Shown here in pieces: positions 1-6,880 of a stretch of DNA of 15,133 bases. A model generated the notes under the pieces. That model searched no databases, had not been told where the DNA came from, and saw only the letters and a list, made by a program, of their open reading frames with translations. How positions within the stretch are numbered: the first letter of the stretch is position 1; each line of letters begins with the position of its first letter. The position numbers and the translations under genes were made by a program. The stretch comes from JBCCOW01 sp038749105 (lineage in GTDB: Bacteria; Planctomycetota; Phycisphaerae; Phycisphaerales; Phycisphaeraceae): contig JBCDIM010000077.1 of assembly GCA_038749105.1 (NCBI GenBank), forward strand, positions 1 to 15,133, written 5' to 3'.

Positions 1-208
1 CTGATAGGTCCGGAGCTGGACCACCGTCACTAGACCCTTGGTGCCCCAGCCTCGACCCGATCGCCAGCAACCGCCCACGCTCCTCCGGCGACAGGATTAG
101 CCGCTGCTGATCCACCCGACTTCGTAGAATCTGGTTCTCTTCCCGCAAGAACCGAATCTGAGTGTCCCGCCCCTCTCTTAACCACCTCAACAGGAGGCTC
201 CACAGCAC
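1..208 (-). pseudogene. N-terminal fragment of an rve-type integrase/transposase, frame apparently broken, cut by the window edge
   Basis: Read on the minus strand from a GTG at 206-208 (an in-frame TGA lies just upstream at 212-214), the frame gives a coiled-coil-like N-terminus (motifs REENQILRSRV, then ILSPEERGRLLAIGSRLG) of the kind found at the start of planctomycete integrases with a C-terminal rve domain. Beyond about position 47 this frame becomes unlike the family (GSSDGGPAPD), while another frame reads GTKGLVTVVQLRTYQ, which resembles the next block of the family. That points to a one-base-scale indel around positions 36-47. The catalytic domain would lie left of position 1. A homologous C-terminal part, same strand, closes the right end of the window. 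The start codon is uncertain. A degraded copy is my preferred reading; a sequencing or assembly indel at the edge is the alternative. Confidence 0.6.
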
Positions 209-377
209 GATTCAACGCAAACCCTCTCGAACGTAAACCCAGTATTGGCAAAGCGCCAACAATTCGGAACATCCCCGAACCACCCGCGTAATCCTACCCT
301 TTCGCCGGGTTGTGCTTCCCCCCTTCTCCCACCTGCTCAAACCCAAAATCTCAGGCACTGACCCGATGACGAGAGCC

Positions 378-402
378 ATGTCAGGGTATTCGGGCCTGAC
401 AT
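378..402. repeat. Inverted repeat ATGTCAGG / CCTGACAT, 9-nt loop
   Basis: Perfect 8-bp arms at 378-385 and 395-402 separated by nine bases. The right arm is part of CTGACATCA (396-404), which recurs in direct orientation at 464-472, so the TGTCAG core is present three times within about 95 bp upstream of the integrase fragment. It could be a transposase-binding or regulatory site of the element. The function is unknown. Confidence 0.5.
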
Positions 403-483
403 CACACCAACCCCTCCCTGAGCATCAGTTACCCCCACAGGCACTTCTCAAACCCGGACAGAACTGACATCAATAAGCCCGAC

Positions 484-501
484 CGGCCTTTCAGATGGCC
501 G
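484..501 (-). terminator. Weak hairpin downstream of the sulfatase operon
   Basis: Arms CGGCC (484-488) and GGCCG (497-501) with an 8-nt loop, about 45 bp past the stop codon of the last sulfatase gene in the direction of transcription. No clear U-tract follows, so a role in intrinsic termination is only possible. Confidence 0.25.
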
Positions 502-546
502 CCAGAGACAGACACTGATTGATGTATCCCAGAGAAGACTTCGATG

Positions 547-2250
547 TTACTGGATCAGCTCGATTAAGATCGAGGCGTGGCCGGGGTCGTTGTCGAGATA
601 AGGGGCCCGTTTGATGGTGTTGAGGTCTCCTTCAAAGTAGACCTGAACGTAGCCCGCCGCTCGGGGCATCGCCGTAGGAGGCAAGCGAAGCTTGGGGTCT
701 TTCGTGTTAAAGGTAAACGGCATTTCAATACGTTGGCCGAGAAGGTCGATTTTCGCGGTGTAGTTCTGACCGGGTCGGAAGACTCTATTGGAGAGGCGGA
801 CGGTGAGGGCATATTGGCCTGGGGCACCGATCTCGAGGGGGTAGCCCTTGAGCATGGCGTTGCCGATATTGAAAAGCGTTACGCGTTTCTGTTTGGTGCC
901 CACGATGGGTTTCTCGACCTCGAAGTTGCGTTCACGGTTGACGTCCGTCCACCAGTCGTCGTATTGGGCGCGGAGTTCATCGACGATGTCTGGGTGTTGG
1001 TTCGCGAGGTTCATCTGTTCGCCGGGGTCGCTGAGCAGGTCATAGAGCTGATTACGGCCAACGAGTTTGTACTGTCGGGTGAGTGCAGCGAAGTTATGGT
1101 TTTTACGGGGGATGTCTTCGTGGCGGTCGAACTGGAAGAAAAGGGTGCGGTCGGGGAGTGTGTCGGCATGGCCGAGCAGTAAAGGCAGGAGGCTTTGGCC
1201 GTCGAGCTTGTTAGGGTGGGGCGGGGTGATTCCGGTGATATCGATCAGTGTCGGGAGCAGGTCGATGTGGGCGACGGGTTCGTTGATGTCTCGGCCGGCT
1301 TCGAACCTGCTCGGCCATCGGAAGAACGCGGGGAGCCGGATGCCGCCCTCGAAGACCTGGCCCTTGTGGCCGCGGAGCCCGGCGTTGAAGCGGGGGGCGG
1401 AGGCGCGGGGGCCGAAGATGGGGCCGTTGTCCGAGGTGAAGATGACGAGAGTATTGTCGGCGAGGCCTTGCTCGTCGAGGAAGTCGAGGAGTCGGCCAAC
1501 GTTCTCATCGAGCTTGGTCATCATGCCGTAGGCCTCGTAGGTGGTCTTGGGCAGGCCTTGGTCCTTGAAGGGTTTGAGGTAAGGCTCGGGGACGATCGGA
1601 TCGTTGGCCTTGTCGTCGTGGGGGAGCCAGGAGGCGAGGTAGACGAAGAAAGGGCGCTCGCGGTTTTCCTTGATGAACGCGATGGCACCATCGAAGTAGA
1701 GGTCGTCGGCATAGCCGGTGAACTGCTGGGTCTTGCCGTTCTCGACGAGGCGGGGGTTGAACTTCTGCTGCATGGCAGCGCGGCGGGAGTGTTGGAAGCC
1801 CTGGTCGCGGGGGTTCATGGGGTAGCCGTTGCCCAGGTGCCACTTGGCGAAGTGGGCGGAGCGATAGCCTTTCTGTTCGAGGAGCTCGGGGATCGTGAGC
1901 TCGTCGGTGTGCATTTGCTGCTTCGCACGGTTGGTGCTCCAGACGCCGGTGCGTTGTGGGTATCGCCCGGTCATGAGGGCGGCGCGGGAGGGGGCACAGA
2001 CGGGGTTCATGTAGAAGCGGGTGAAGCGGGTGCTCTGGCCGTAGAGCCGGTCGAGGTTGGGGGTCTTGAGGATCGGGTTGCCCAGGGCGCTGAGGTCGCC
2101 GTAGCCCTGATCGTCGGCGAGGATGAAGATGATGTTGGGCGGTGCGTCTTGCGCGTTGGCTTGTGATGGGTTGAGCGCGAAAACCAAGGCGGCGGCGATG
2201 ACGGGGAGGGTCAACGCGTGGACAAGCCAAGGGGTGGGATGCGTGTGCAT
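547..2250 (-). CDS. Exported S1-family sulfatase with C-terminal extension
   Basis: 567-residue type I sulfatase, which hydrolyses sulfate esters with a formylglycine nucleophile and a calcium ion. It has an N-terminal signal peptide (hydrophobic residues about 9-26, likely cleavage near ANA at 31-33). The metal-binding pair is D46-D47 (ILADDQGYGD). The CxPSR formylglycine signature has Cys85 (CAPSR), followed by LMTGR. Further active-site elements are K136/H138 (AKWHLG), H211, D274-N275 (SDNG), K296 (GHKG) and a HIDLLPT block at 328-334. Maturation needs a formylglycine-generating enzyme, not encoded here. About 120 residues after the sulfatase core (from about 445) form an apparently beta-rich extra domain I do not recognise. 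It is the last gene of the operon, 23 bp after the preceding sulfatase. No strong ribosome-binding site precedes the ATG. The substrate is not deducible; the neighbours suggest a sulfated galactan. Confidence 0.96.
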   Translation of the reverse strand: MHTHPTPWLVHALTLPVIAAALVFALNPSQANAQDAPPNIIFILADDQGYGDLSALGNPILKTPNLDRLYGQSTRFTRFYMNPVCAPSRAALMTGRYPQRTGVWSTNRAKQQMHTDELTIPELLEQKGYRSAHFAKWHLGNGYPMNPRDQGFQHSRRAAMQQKFNPRLVENGKTQQFTGYADDLYFDGAIAFIKENRERPFFVYLASWLPHDDKANDPIVPEPYLKPFKDQGLPKTTYEAYGMMTKLDENVGRLLDFLDEQGLADNTLVIFTSDNGPIFGPRASAPRFNAGLRGHKGQVFEGGIRLPAFFRWPSRFEAGRDINEPVAHIDLLPTLIDITGITPPHPNKLDGQSLLPLLLGHADTLPDRTLFFQFDRHEDIPRKNHNFAALTRQYKLVGRNQLYDLLSDPGEQMNLANQHPDIVDELRAQYDDWWTDVNRERNFEVEKPIVGTKQKRVTLFNIGNAMLKGYPLEIGAPGQYALTVRLSNRVFRPGQNYTAKIDLLGQRIEMPFTFNTKDPKLRLPPTAMPRAAGYVQVYFEGDLNTIKRAPYLDNDPGHASILIELIQ

Positions 2251-2273
2251 GCGGTGGGACTCGCGGTTTAGGA

Positions 2274-3815
2274 CTAGAGATAATTCAGATAGGCGTCGCG
2301 GGGTTCTCGGTGGTGGGCGGGCTGCCGGTCGCGTGCAGCCCGGCCGTCTTGTGCGAGCGGGTAGGAGCGCTTGCCGCTGCGGGCGGGGCCCTCGAAGTGG
2401 ACAGGCTGCGCGGTGACGACGCGGTTGCTGGTGGCGAGCCAGTCGAGGATGAGGCGTTCGCCGCGTTGCCGGACCTTGGCGAAGTCAGAGTTTTCGAAGA
2501 GGTTTCGGGTCTCCATCGGGTCGTCGATCAGGTCGTAGAGCTCGCCGCGGAAGGCGTCGCCGAAGACGGCGGCGGGGTAGTAGGTGAGGCGGTAGCGGTC
2601 GAAGCGGACGGCCTTGCTCAGGGCGTTCTCGGTGAAGGCGGCGTCGCGGACGGGCTGGTCGCCGCCGGCTAGGAGGTCGGCGAGGGAGTGGCCGTCGGCC
2701 CAGTCCATGCCGGGCAGCCCGCAGAGGTCGGCGAGGGTCGGGGCGAAGTCGACGTTCTCGGTGAGGTGCTCACAGACGCGGCCGGGCTGGGTGACGCCTG
2801 GGCCGCGCCAGATCATGGGGACGCGGCAGACTTCGACCGACCCGATACCGGGGGCTTTTTCGATGATGCCGTGGATGCTGTGGTAGCAGCCGTGATCGCT
2901 GCCGTAGACGACGATGGTGTTGTGGGCTAGGCCGTGCTCGTCGAGGAAGTCCATGAGGGAGCCGACGACGTGGTCGAGCTGGCTGATGTTGCCGAGCGTG
3001 CCGCGCCAGGCGCGTCGGAGGCCGTCGTCTTGGGTGTCGCCGGGCTGGGCGAACTCCCAGGGGTAGTCCTGGGTGATCTGCCAGGTGCGTTGGAAGGCGG
3101 GCGATCGGTGCGAAGGGTCTTGGTGAACGGTGGGGGGCAGCTCCAGGTCCTGGTCGTAGAGGTCCCAGAAGCGTTGCACGGGGAGCAGCGGGTGGTGGGG
3201 TTTCTGGAAGGCGAGCTGGATGAAGAACGGGCGGTCATCGTCTTCTTCAATGAACCGCATGGACTGACGGGCGCACCAGACTTCTTGCGTGTGCTCGAAG
3301 GGCAAATCGCTGGGCCGGGCGTCGCGGGGGACGCTGCGTGGGCCGTAGCGGTCGGAGTCGTTGTGCCAGCTGTCTTCGCGGTCGCGGAGGCCGAGGCTTT
3401 CGAGTTCGGTGAGGTAGTCGCTGGTGCCGAGTTGGCCGTCGGCGGTTTCGTAGGTATCGCCGAAGCGGTCGAGGTCTTTGGCGACCCAGTTGTTTGGGGC
3501 CTCGGGGAGGTGGAGCTTGCCGAAGGCGGCGGTGCGGTAGCCGTGCCCCCGGAAGTGCTTGAACAGGCTGGGGAGGTGTTGAGGGGCGGGGCCGGAGAGA
3601 CCGAAGTAGCCGTGGTTGTGGCAGTATTGGCTGGAGAGGATGCTTACACGGCTGGGGGTGCAGATGGGGTTTTGGCAGAAGGTGTCGGTGAAGCGGGTGC
3701 CCTGAGTGGCGAGTTGGTCGAGGTGGGGTGTGAGGGCTTGAGGGTGGCCGGCGCAGCCCATGAGCCCGGCGTTGTGCTGGTCGGCGAGGATCATGAGGAC
3801 GTTTGGACGCGTCAT
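2274..3815 (-). CDS. S1-family sulfatase without signal peptide
   Basis: 513-residue type I sulfatase. The protein begins directly at the first beta-strand of the fold (MTRPNVLMILADQH, metal ligand D12), so it has no room for a signal peptide and should stay in the cytoplasm unless another route exists. The formylglycine signature is C52-T-P-S-R56. Other family elements are K100/H102 (FGKLHLP), H207-H208, D307-H308 (SDHG, rather than SDNG as in its two neighbours), K320 and a NVDFAPT block at 354-360. The LYDLIDDPMETRNLF segment (427-440) is the usual late sulfatase motif. It belongs to a different S1 subgroup from the other two sulfatases (ADQH and SDHG instead of ADD and SDNG). The start is supported by an AGGCGG Shine-Dalgarno-like sequence 8 nt before the ATG. 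Gaps of 16 bp upstream and 23 bp downstream indicate an operon. Likely acts on imported sulfated oligosaccharides or monosaccharides. Confidence 0.95.
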   Translation of the reverse strand: MTRPNVLMILADQHNAGLMGCAGHPQALTPHLDQLATQGTRFTDTFCQNPICTPSRVSILSSQYCHNHGYFGLSGPAPQHLPSLFKHFRGHGYRTAAFGKLHLPEAPNNWVAKDLDRFGDTYETADGQLGTSDYLTELESLGLRDREDSWHNDSDRYGPRSVPRDARPSDLPFEHTQEVWCARQSMRFIEEDDDRPFFIQLAFQKPHHPLLPVQRFWDLYDQDLELPPTVHQDPSHRSPAFQRTWQITQDYPWEFAQPGDTQDDGLRRAWRGTLGNISQLDHVVGSLMDFLDEHGLAHNTIVVYGSDHGCYHSIHGIIEKAPGIGSVEVCRVPMIWRGPGVTQPGRVCEHLTENVDFAPTLADLCGLPGMDWADGHSLADLLAGGDQPVRDAAFTENALSKAVRFDRYRLTYYPAAVFGDAFRGELYDLIDDPMETRNLFENSDFAKVRQRGERLILDWLATSNRVVTAQPVHFEGPARSGKRSYPLAQDGRAARDRQPAHHREPRDAYLNYL

Positions 3816-3831
3816 GTGGGTTGCCGCCTGG

Positions 3832-4932
3832 CTAGAGCTTGTCTCGGTTGATCTTGAGCACCACGCCCGAACACGTCTTGTATTTTCCGCCGCGGTAGGC
3901 GCAGAAGAGGTGGTCCGGCACGCCGTCCTTCATGAGGAGCTGCGGGCGCTCAAAGCGGCCCTGGCGATCGAGCCCAGGCATCGCCTCGTCGAAGTAGGAC
4001 GGGGCGTCAAGAAACGCGACCTCCGGTTCGCTCCAAGCGACACCGTCGTCGGAGGAGAGCTTGAGCCCGTACTCGTGGTTGAAGAAACCCATATCGCGGA
4101 GCACGGTGTGGTACCTGCCGTCTTCGTGCCAGACGTAGGCGTCTTCGCACTGCATGTCTTCGTGGATGTAGCTGAAGTCGATGACGGGGTTGCCGGGGTG
4201 CTTGGTGTAGGGGCCGAGCAGGTGGTCGGACTCGGCGAAGCCGTATTTTCGGTTGGCGTGTCCGCGGTCTGCGTCGCGGCGGTTCCAGCCCTTGTAATAG
4301 ATGCGGTACTTGCCTTCGGACGTAACGACGAACGCGGGGTTTGATGTGACGATGTCGTCCCAAGCCCCGTCCGGCCCGGCGGGGATGATCGGGTCCTCGA
4401 CGCTGACGCGCTGCCAGGGCCCGTCGAGGCTGTCGGCGATGACCATCCCGACCCGCTTGGTGCGGACGGTGGCTTTGAAGTGCGGACGGATCTGCTCACG
4501 GGTCATGCCGACCAGCATCTCGCGCGAGCAGCCCGCCCGCTTGCAGCTTGCGCCCATGAATAGGAGGACGTATTGGTCGCCGACCCTGTAGACCGTGGGG
4601 TTGTGGATCGAGTCCGAGTCCCAGGCGTCTTCATCGCCCCGCCCGCCTTGCTCGACCGGATCGCCGGCCGGGACAAGCGCGGGCTTCAGCACATCGTACG
4701 GCCCGCCCGGCGTGTAGGGCTCTCTGGAAACCGCGTGGCCCACCTCGCAGGCGGTGACCCAGCCCTCGTGGTGGTATTTATTCTTCCAGCGGGCGAAGAA
4801 GACGTGGACCCGGCCGTCGTCGCCGTAGATGGGCGAGCAGCCCCAGACGTTGTAGTCCGGGTCTTCGAGGATGCGGCCCACGGGCTCGAGGGCTCGGCAG
4901 AAGTCAGAGAGTCGCGGTGCTTGCTTGATCAT
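3832..4932 (-). CDS. Five-bladed beta-propeller glycoside hydrolase, GH43-like
   Basis: 366 residues with repeated blade-like segments: around NVWGCSPIY (28-36), SIHNPTVYRVGDQYVLLFMG (108-127), SNPAFVVTSEGKYRIYYKG (197-215), CEDAYVWHEDGRYHTVLRD (262-280) and ERPQLLMKDGVPDHLFCAY (328-346). Polar or acidic residue, Pro or Ala, hydrophobic strand, turn with G-Y/R-Y, strand is the pattern of the GH43/GH117/GH32-type propeller clans. Candidate catalytic acids are among D105/D107, D192/D193 and E263/D264, but I cannot assign them. No signal peptide, so probably cytoplasmic. It sits between the GH110-like gene (54 bp upstream) and a sulfatase (16 bp downstream). GH117-type anhydrogalactosidases act on agar or carrageenan oligosaccharides and would fit the context, but the sequence is not a clear GH117. 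Fold confident; family and substrate uncertain. Confidence 0.72.
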   Translation of the reverse strand: MIKQAPRLSDFCRALEPVGRILEDPDYNVWGCSPIYGDDGRVHVFFARWKNKYHHEGWVTACEVGHAVSREPYTPGGPYDVLKPALVPAGDPVEQGGRGDEDAWDSDSIHNPTVYRVGDQYVLLFMGASCKRAGCSREMLVGMTREQIRPHFKATVRTKRVGMVIADSLDGPWQRVSVEDPIIPAGPDGAWDDIVTSNPAFVVTSEGKYRIYYKGWNRRDADRGHANRKYGFAESDHLLGPYTKHPGNPVIDFSYIHEDMQCEDAYVWHEDGRYHTVLRDMGFFNHEYGLKLSSDDGVAWSEPEVAFLDAPSYFDEAMPGLDRQGRFERPQLLMKDGVPDHLFCAYRGGKYKTCSGVVLKINRDKL

Positions 4933-4986
4933 GGTGTGGCGGCTCGACGCCCGGCGTCTGGCGTGCGGGTTGGATTGACGCGGGTT

Positions 4987-6831
4987 CTAGCGGAGGCTCA
5001 GCTTTCTGCCCTCCGCATCGACCACGCGGACGAAGTCGAGGTGCCGCTTATAGGCGGAGACCTCGGCATCGGTGAGCTTGCGGTGGGGGAGGTTGGAGTT
5101 GAAGGCGACGCCGCGATCGAAACGGCTATCGGTCACCAGCACGTTCCGCGGGTACGTCCCCTCGGTCCAGTTCATCTGTGAGTGGAACCACGCCCGCTGC
5201 TTGTGGAACACGCAGTTGCGGATGATGCCGTGCGGTGCTTTGCACTTGAGCCCGAGTGCGCGGTTGAGGCCGAGCTCGCAGTCCCGCATGACCCAGCCCG
5301 CGTTCTGCGCGTCGAGGTTCATCAGCATGTGCTCGAAGGGGGCCTTGATCGCCATGGCGGCCCGGTAGTTTTTAGCGCCAGACGGGACGTACTCCCGTTC
5401 CTCGAAGAGGTCGGGGCGGCCGACCTGCCGACGGCCTTTCAGACCTTCGATGGGTGTGTCGAGACGGACCTGGATCAGGCCGGTGTGCCCTTCCCAGTCG
5501 ACCTCTTCGATGGCGGTGACCTCGGCCTGGCCGGTGAGTTCGCCGGTGTTGAGGTCGGCGGCCGTGACGCGTGAGCCGACCTTGAGGGCCATCATCGAGG
5601 CGAGCCGCTGCATGTTGCTCTGGATGATGAGGGTTTGGTCATCGACGACGTTGATGATGCTCACGAGCTTGGTGTAGAGGTTCATGCAGTCGTCGTTCAT
5701 GTGCATGACGCGGCACTTCTCGAGGTAGGGCCCCTTGGGGTTGGAGCGGCAGTGGAAGCCGTCGGCGTTGCTATTGATCACGCGGTCGTAGGCGGGAGCG
5801 ACGTCGAAGCCGATGAAGGCGACGCCGGAAGAGCCGGAGAGCTGGACCAGGTGTTTGTCGGCGGAGTGCAGGTCACTGAACAGGAACGCGAGGTGACGAC
5901 AGTCCACGATGGTCATGCCATCGGAGGCGCCGCGTCGGGCGCGGGGGTGGATGCTGAACCACTGGCCGGCCTCGAAGTTGCGGGTCAGGTTCTTAGCCCC
6001 GCTCAGGGCGTTGTCGTCGAGCGTGACCTGCCAGGTCCGGCCGCCCATCCGCCGCATGCCGATGATGCGCGGATCGCCGCCGTTGTCGACGATCCAGCCC
6101 GTGACGGGGTCGCGGAGCTTGCCGCGGTAGAACCGGGCCGTCTCCCAGGTCGGGTCGGGGCTGGGGTATGGGTCGATGAGGTTGACGATGATGCGTCGGC
6201 CATCGATGACTCGGGTGATCTCGCCGAGGGTGTAGGGCCACGGCGAACTATCGATGGAGACGCCCATGAAGGTGACGTTCTCGCAGCCGATCATCCGGAC
6301 GTAGGGGCCCCCGCCGGGCGACGCGTCGCAGAGCAGGGTGGTCGAACCGGTGCCGACGATGCGGATGTCCCGGCGTCGGATCAGGTGGATCGGGGAGATG
6401 TTGTTGTGCTTGAAGAAGTAGTGGCCGTCGCCGAAGCGGAGCTCGATCGGCTGCTTCGCGGCGGCGGCCTCGTCGAGCAGCTTCATGAAGGGCTTCTGGC
6501 AGTCGGTCCGCCCGTCAGCGCGTAGCCCGTGCTCTTCAACCCGGACGACCTTCCACTTGGTCGCCGCGTTCCGCTCGAAGACATCGAGCTCCACCCCGAG
6601 GAACGTGATCAGCGACTCGGCGTCGCGCAGCGTGACGCTCGCCTCGCAGCTCGCTCCTTTGTCCTCGTCGAGCTGAGCCGAACGCAGGGTCCGGGCGATG
6701 ATGGTCAGCGATTCCTTGTAGTAGTTGTAGAAGACATCGCTCAGACTGACTGTGCGCTGCACGCGGTCGGCTACAGCCTTGAGTTCGTCTTTCAGCCGCT
6801 TGTCGACCATCTCGAAGGATTCGGTGTCCAT
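4987..6831 (-). CDS. Right-handed beta-helix glycoside hydrolase, GH110-like
   Basis: 614 residues from the ATG at 6829-6831, chosen because GGAG lies 9 nt upstream (6841-6844) and because a longer start at 6909 would overlap the sulfatase gene before it. Residues 1-95 are helical and unlike the rest. EEHGLRADGRTD (about 99-110) is the entry motif of pectate-lyase-like beta-helices. The core contains NSNADGFHC (D357) and, 23-24 residues on, MNDDCMNLY (D380-D381). An Asp followed about 23 residues later by an Asp pair resembles the catalytic arrangement I recall for GH110, inverting alpha-1,3-galactosidases acting on blood-group B antigen and lambda-carrageenan. No signal peptide. Operon member: 49 bp after the upstream sulfatase, 54 bp before the GH43-like gene. 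Alternatives are another beta-helix hydrolase or a polysaccharide lyase. Confidence 0.72.
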   Translation of the reverse strand: MDTESFEMVDKRLKDELKAVADRVQRTVSLSDVFYNYYKESLTIIARTLRSAQLDEDKGASCEASVTLRDAESLITFLGVELDVFERNAATKWKVVRVEEHGLRADGRTDCQKPFMKLLDEAAAAKQPIELRFGDGHYFFKHNNISPIHLIRRRDIRIVGTGSTTLLCDASPGGGPYVRMIGCENVTFMGVSIDSSPWPYTLGEITRVIDGRRIIVNLIDPYPSPDPTWETARFYRGKLRDPVTGWIVDNGGDPRIIGMRRMGGRTWQVTLDDNALSGAKNLTRNFEAGQWFSIHPRARRGASDGMTIVDCRHLAFLFSDLHSADKHLVQLSGSSGVAFIGFDVAPAYDRVINSNADGFHCRSNPKGPYLEKCRVMHMNDDCMNLYTKLVSIINVVDDQTLIIQSNMQRLASMMALKVGSRVTAADLNTGELTGQAEVTAIEEVDWEGHTGLIQVRLDTPIEGLKGRRQVGRPDLFEEREYVPSGAKNYRAAMAIKAPFEHMLMNLDAQNAGWVMRDCELGLNRALGLKCKAPHGIIRNCVFHKQRAWFHSQMNWTEGTYPRNVLVTDSRFDRGVAFNSNLPHRKLTDAEVSAYKRHLDFVRVVDAEGRKLSLR

Positions 6832-6880
6832 GATGCGCTGCTCCGGAGGTGAGGACTTTGGGGTGAAGGGGCGGTGGCCT

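Larger units (their letters stand above)
209..546. other. Gene-free stretch between integrase fragment and sulfatase operon
   Basis: No convincing coding region on either strand. It contains an inverted repeat (378-402), a 9-bp direct repeat CTGACATCA (396-404 and 464-472) and a weak hairpin (484-501) downstream of the sulfatase operon. It may include the left boundary of the mobile element, but I could not identify a terminal inverted repeat matching the sequence next to the right-hand integrase. Confidence 0.5.

Noticed and set aside
30..272. 80-codon minus-strand frame at the left end
   Set aside because: It is out of frame with the integrase-like sequence and has no family signal of its own.
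701..710. TTCGTGTTAA, a partial match to the operator-like motif
   Set aside because: Two mismatches in the left half and located inside a sulfatase coding region.
1195..2166. Long plus-strand open frame (323 codons) opposite a sulfatase, with similar ones opposite other genes (for example 2934-3851, 5635-6525, 7535-8359)
   Set aside because: They are antisense shadows of high-G+C genes: Val/Ala/Gly/Glu-rich, no recognisable motifs, and fully inside genes with intact family motifs.
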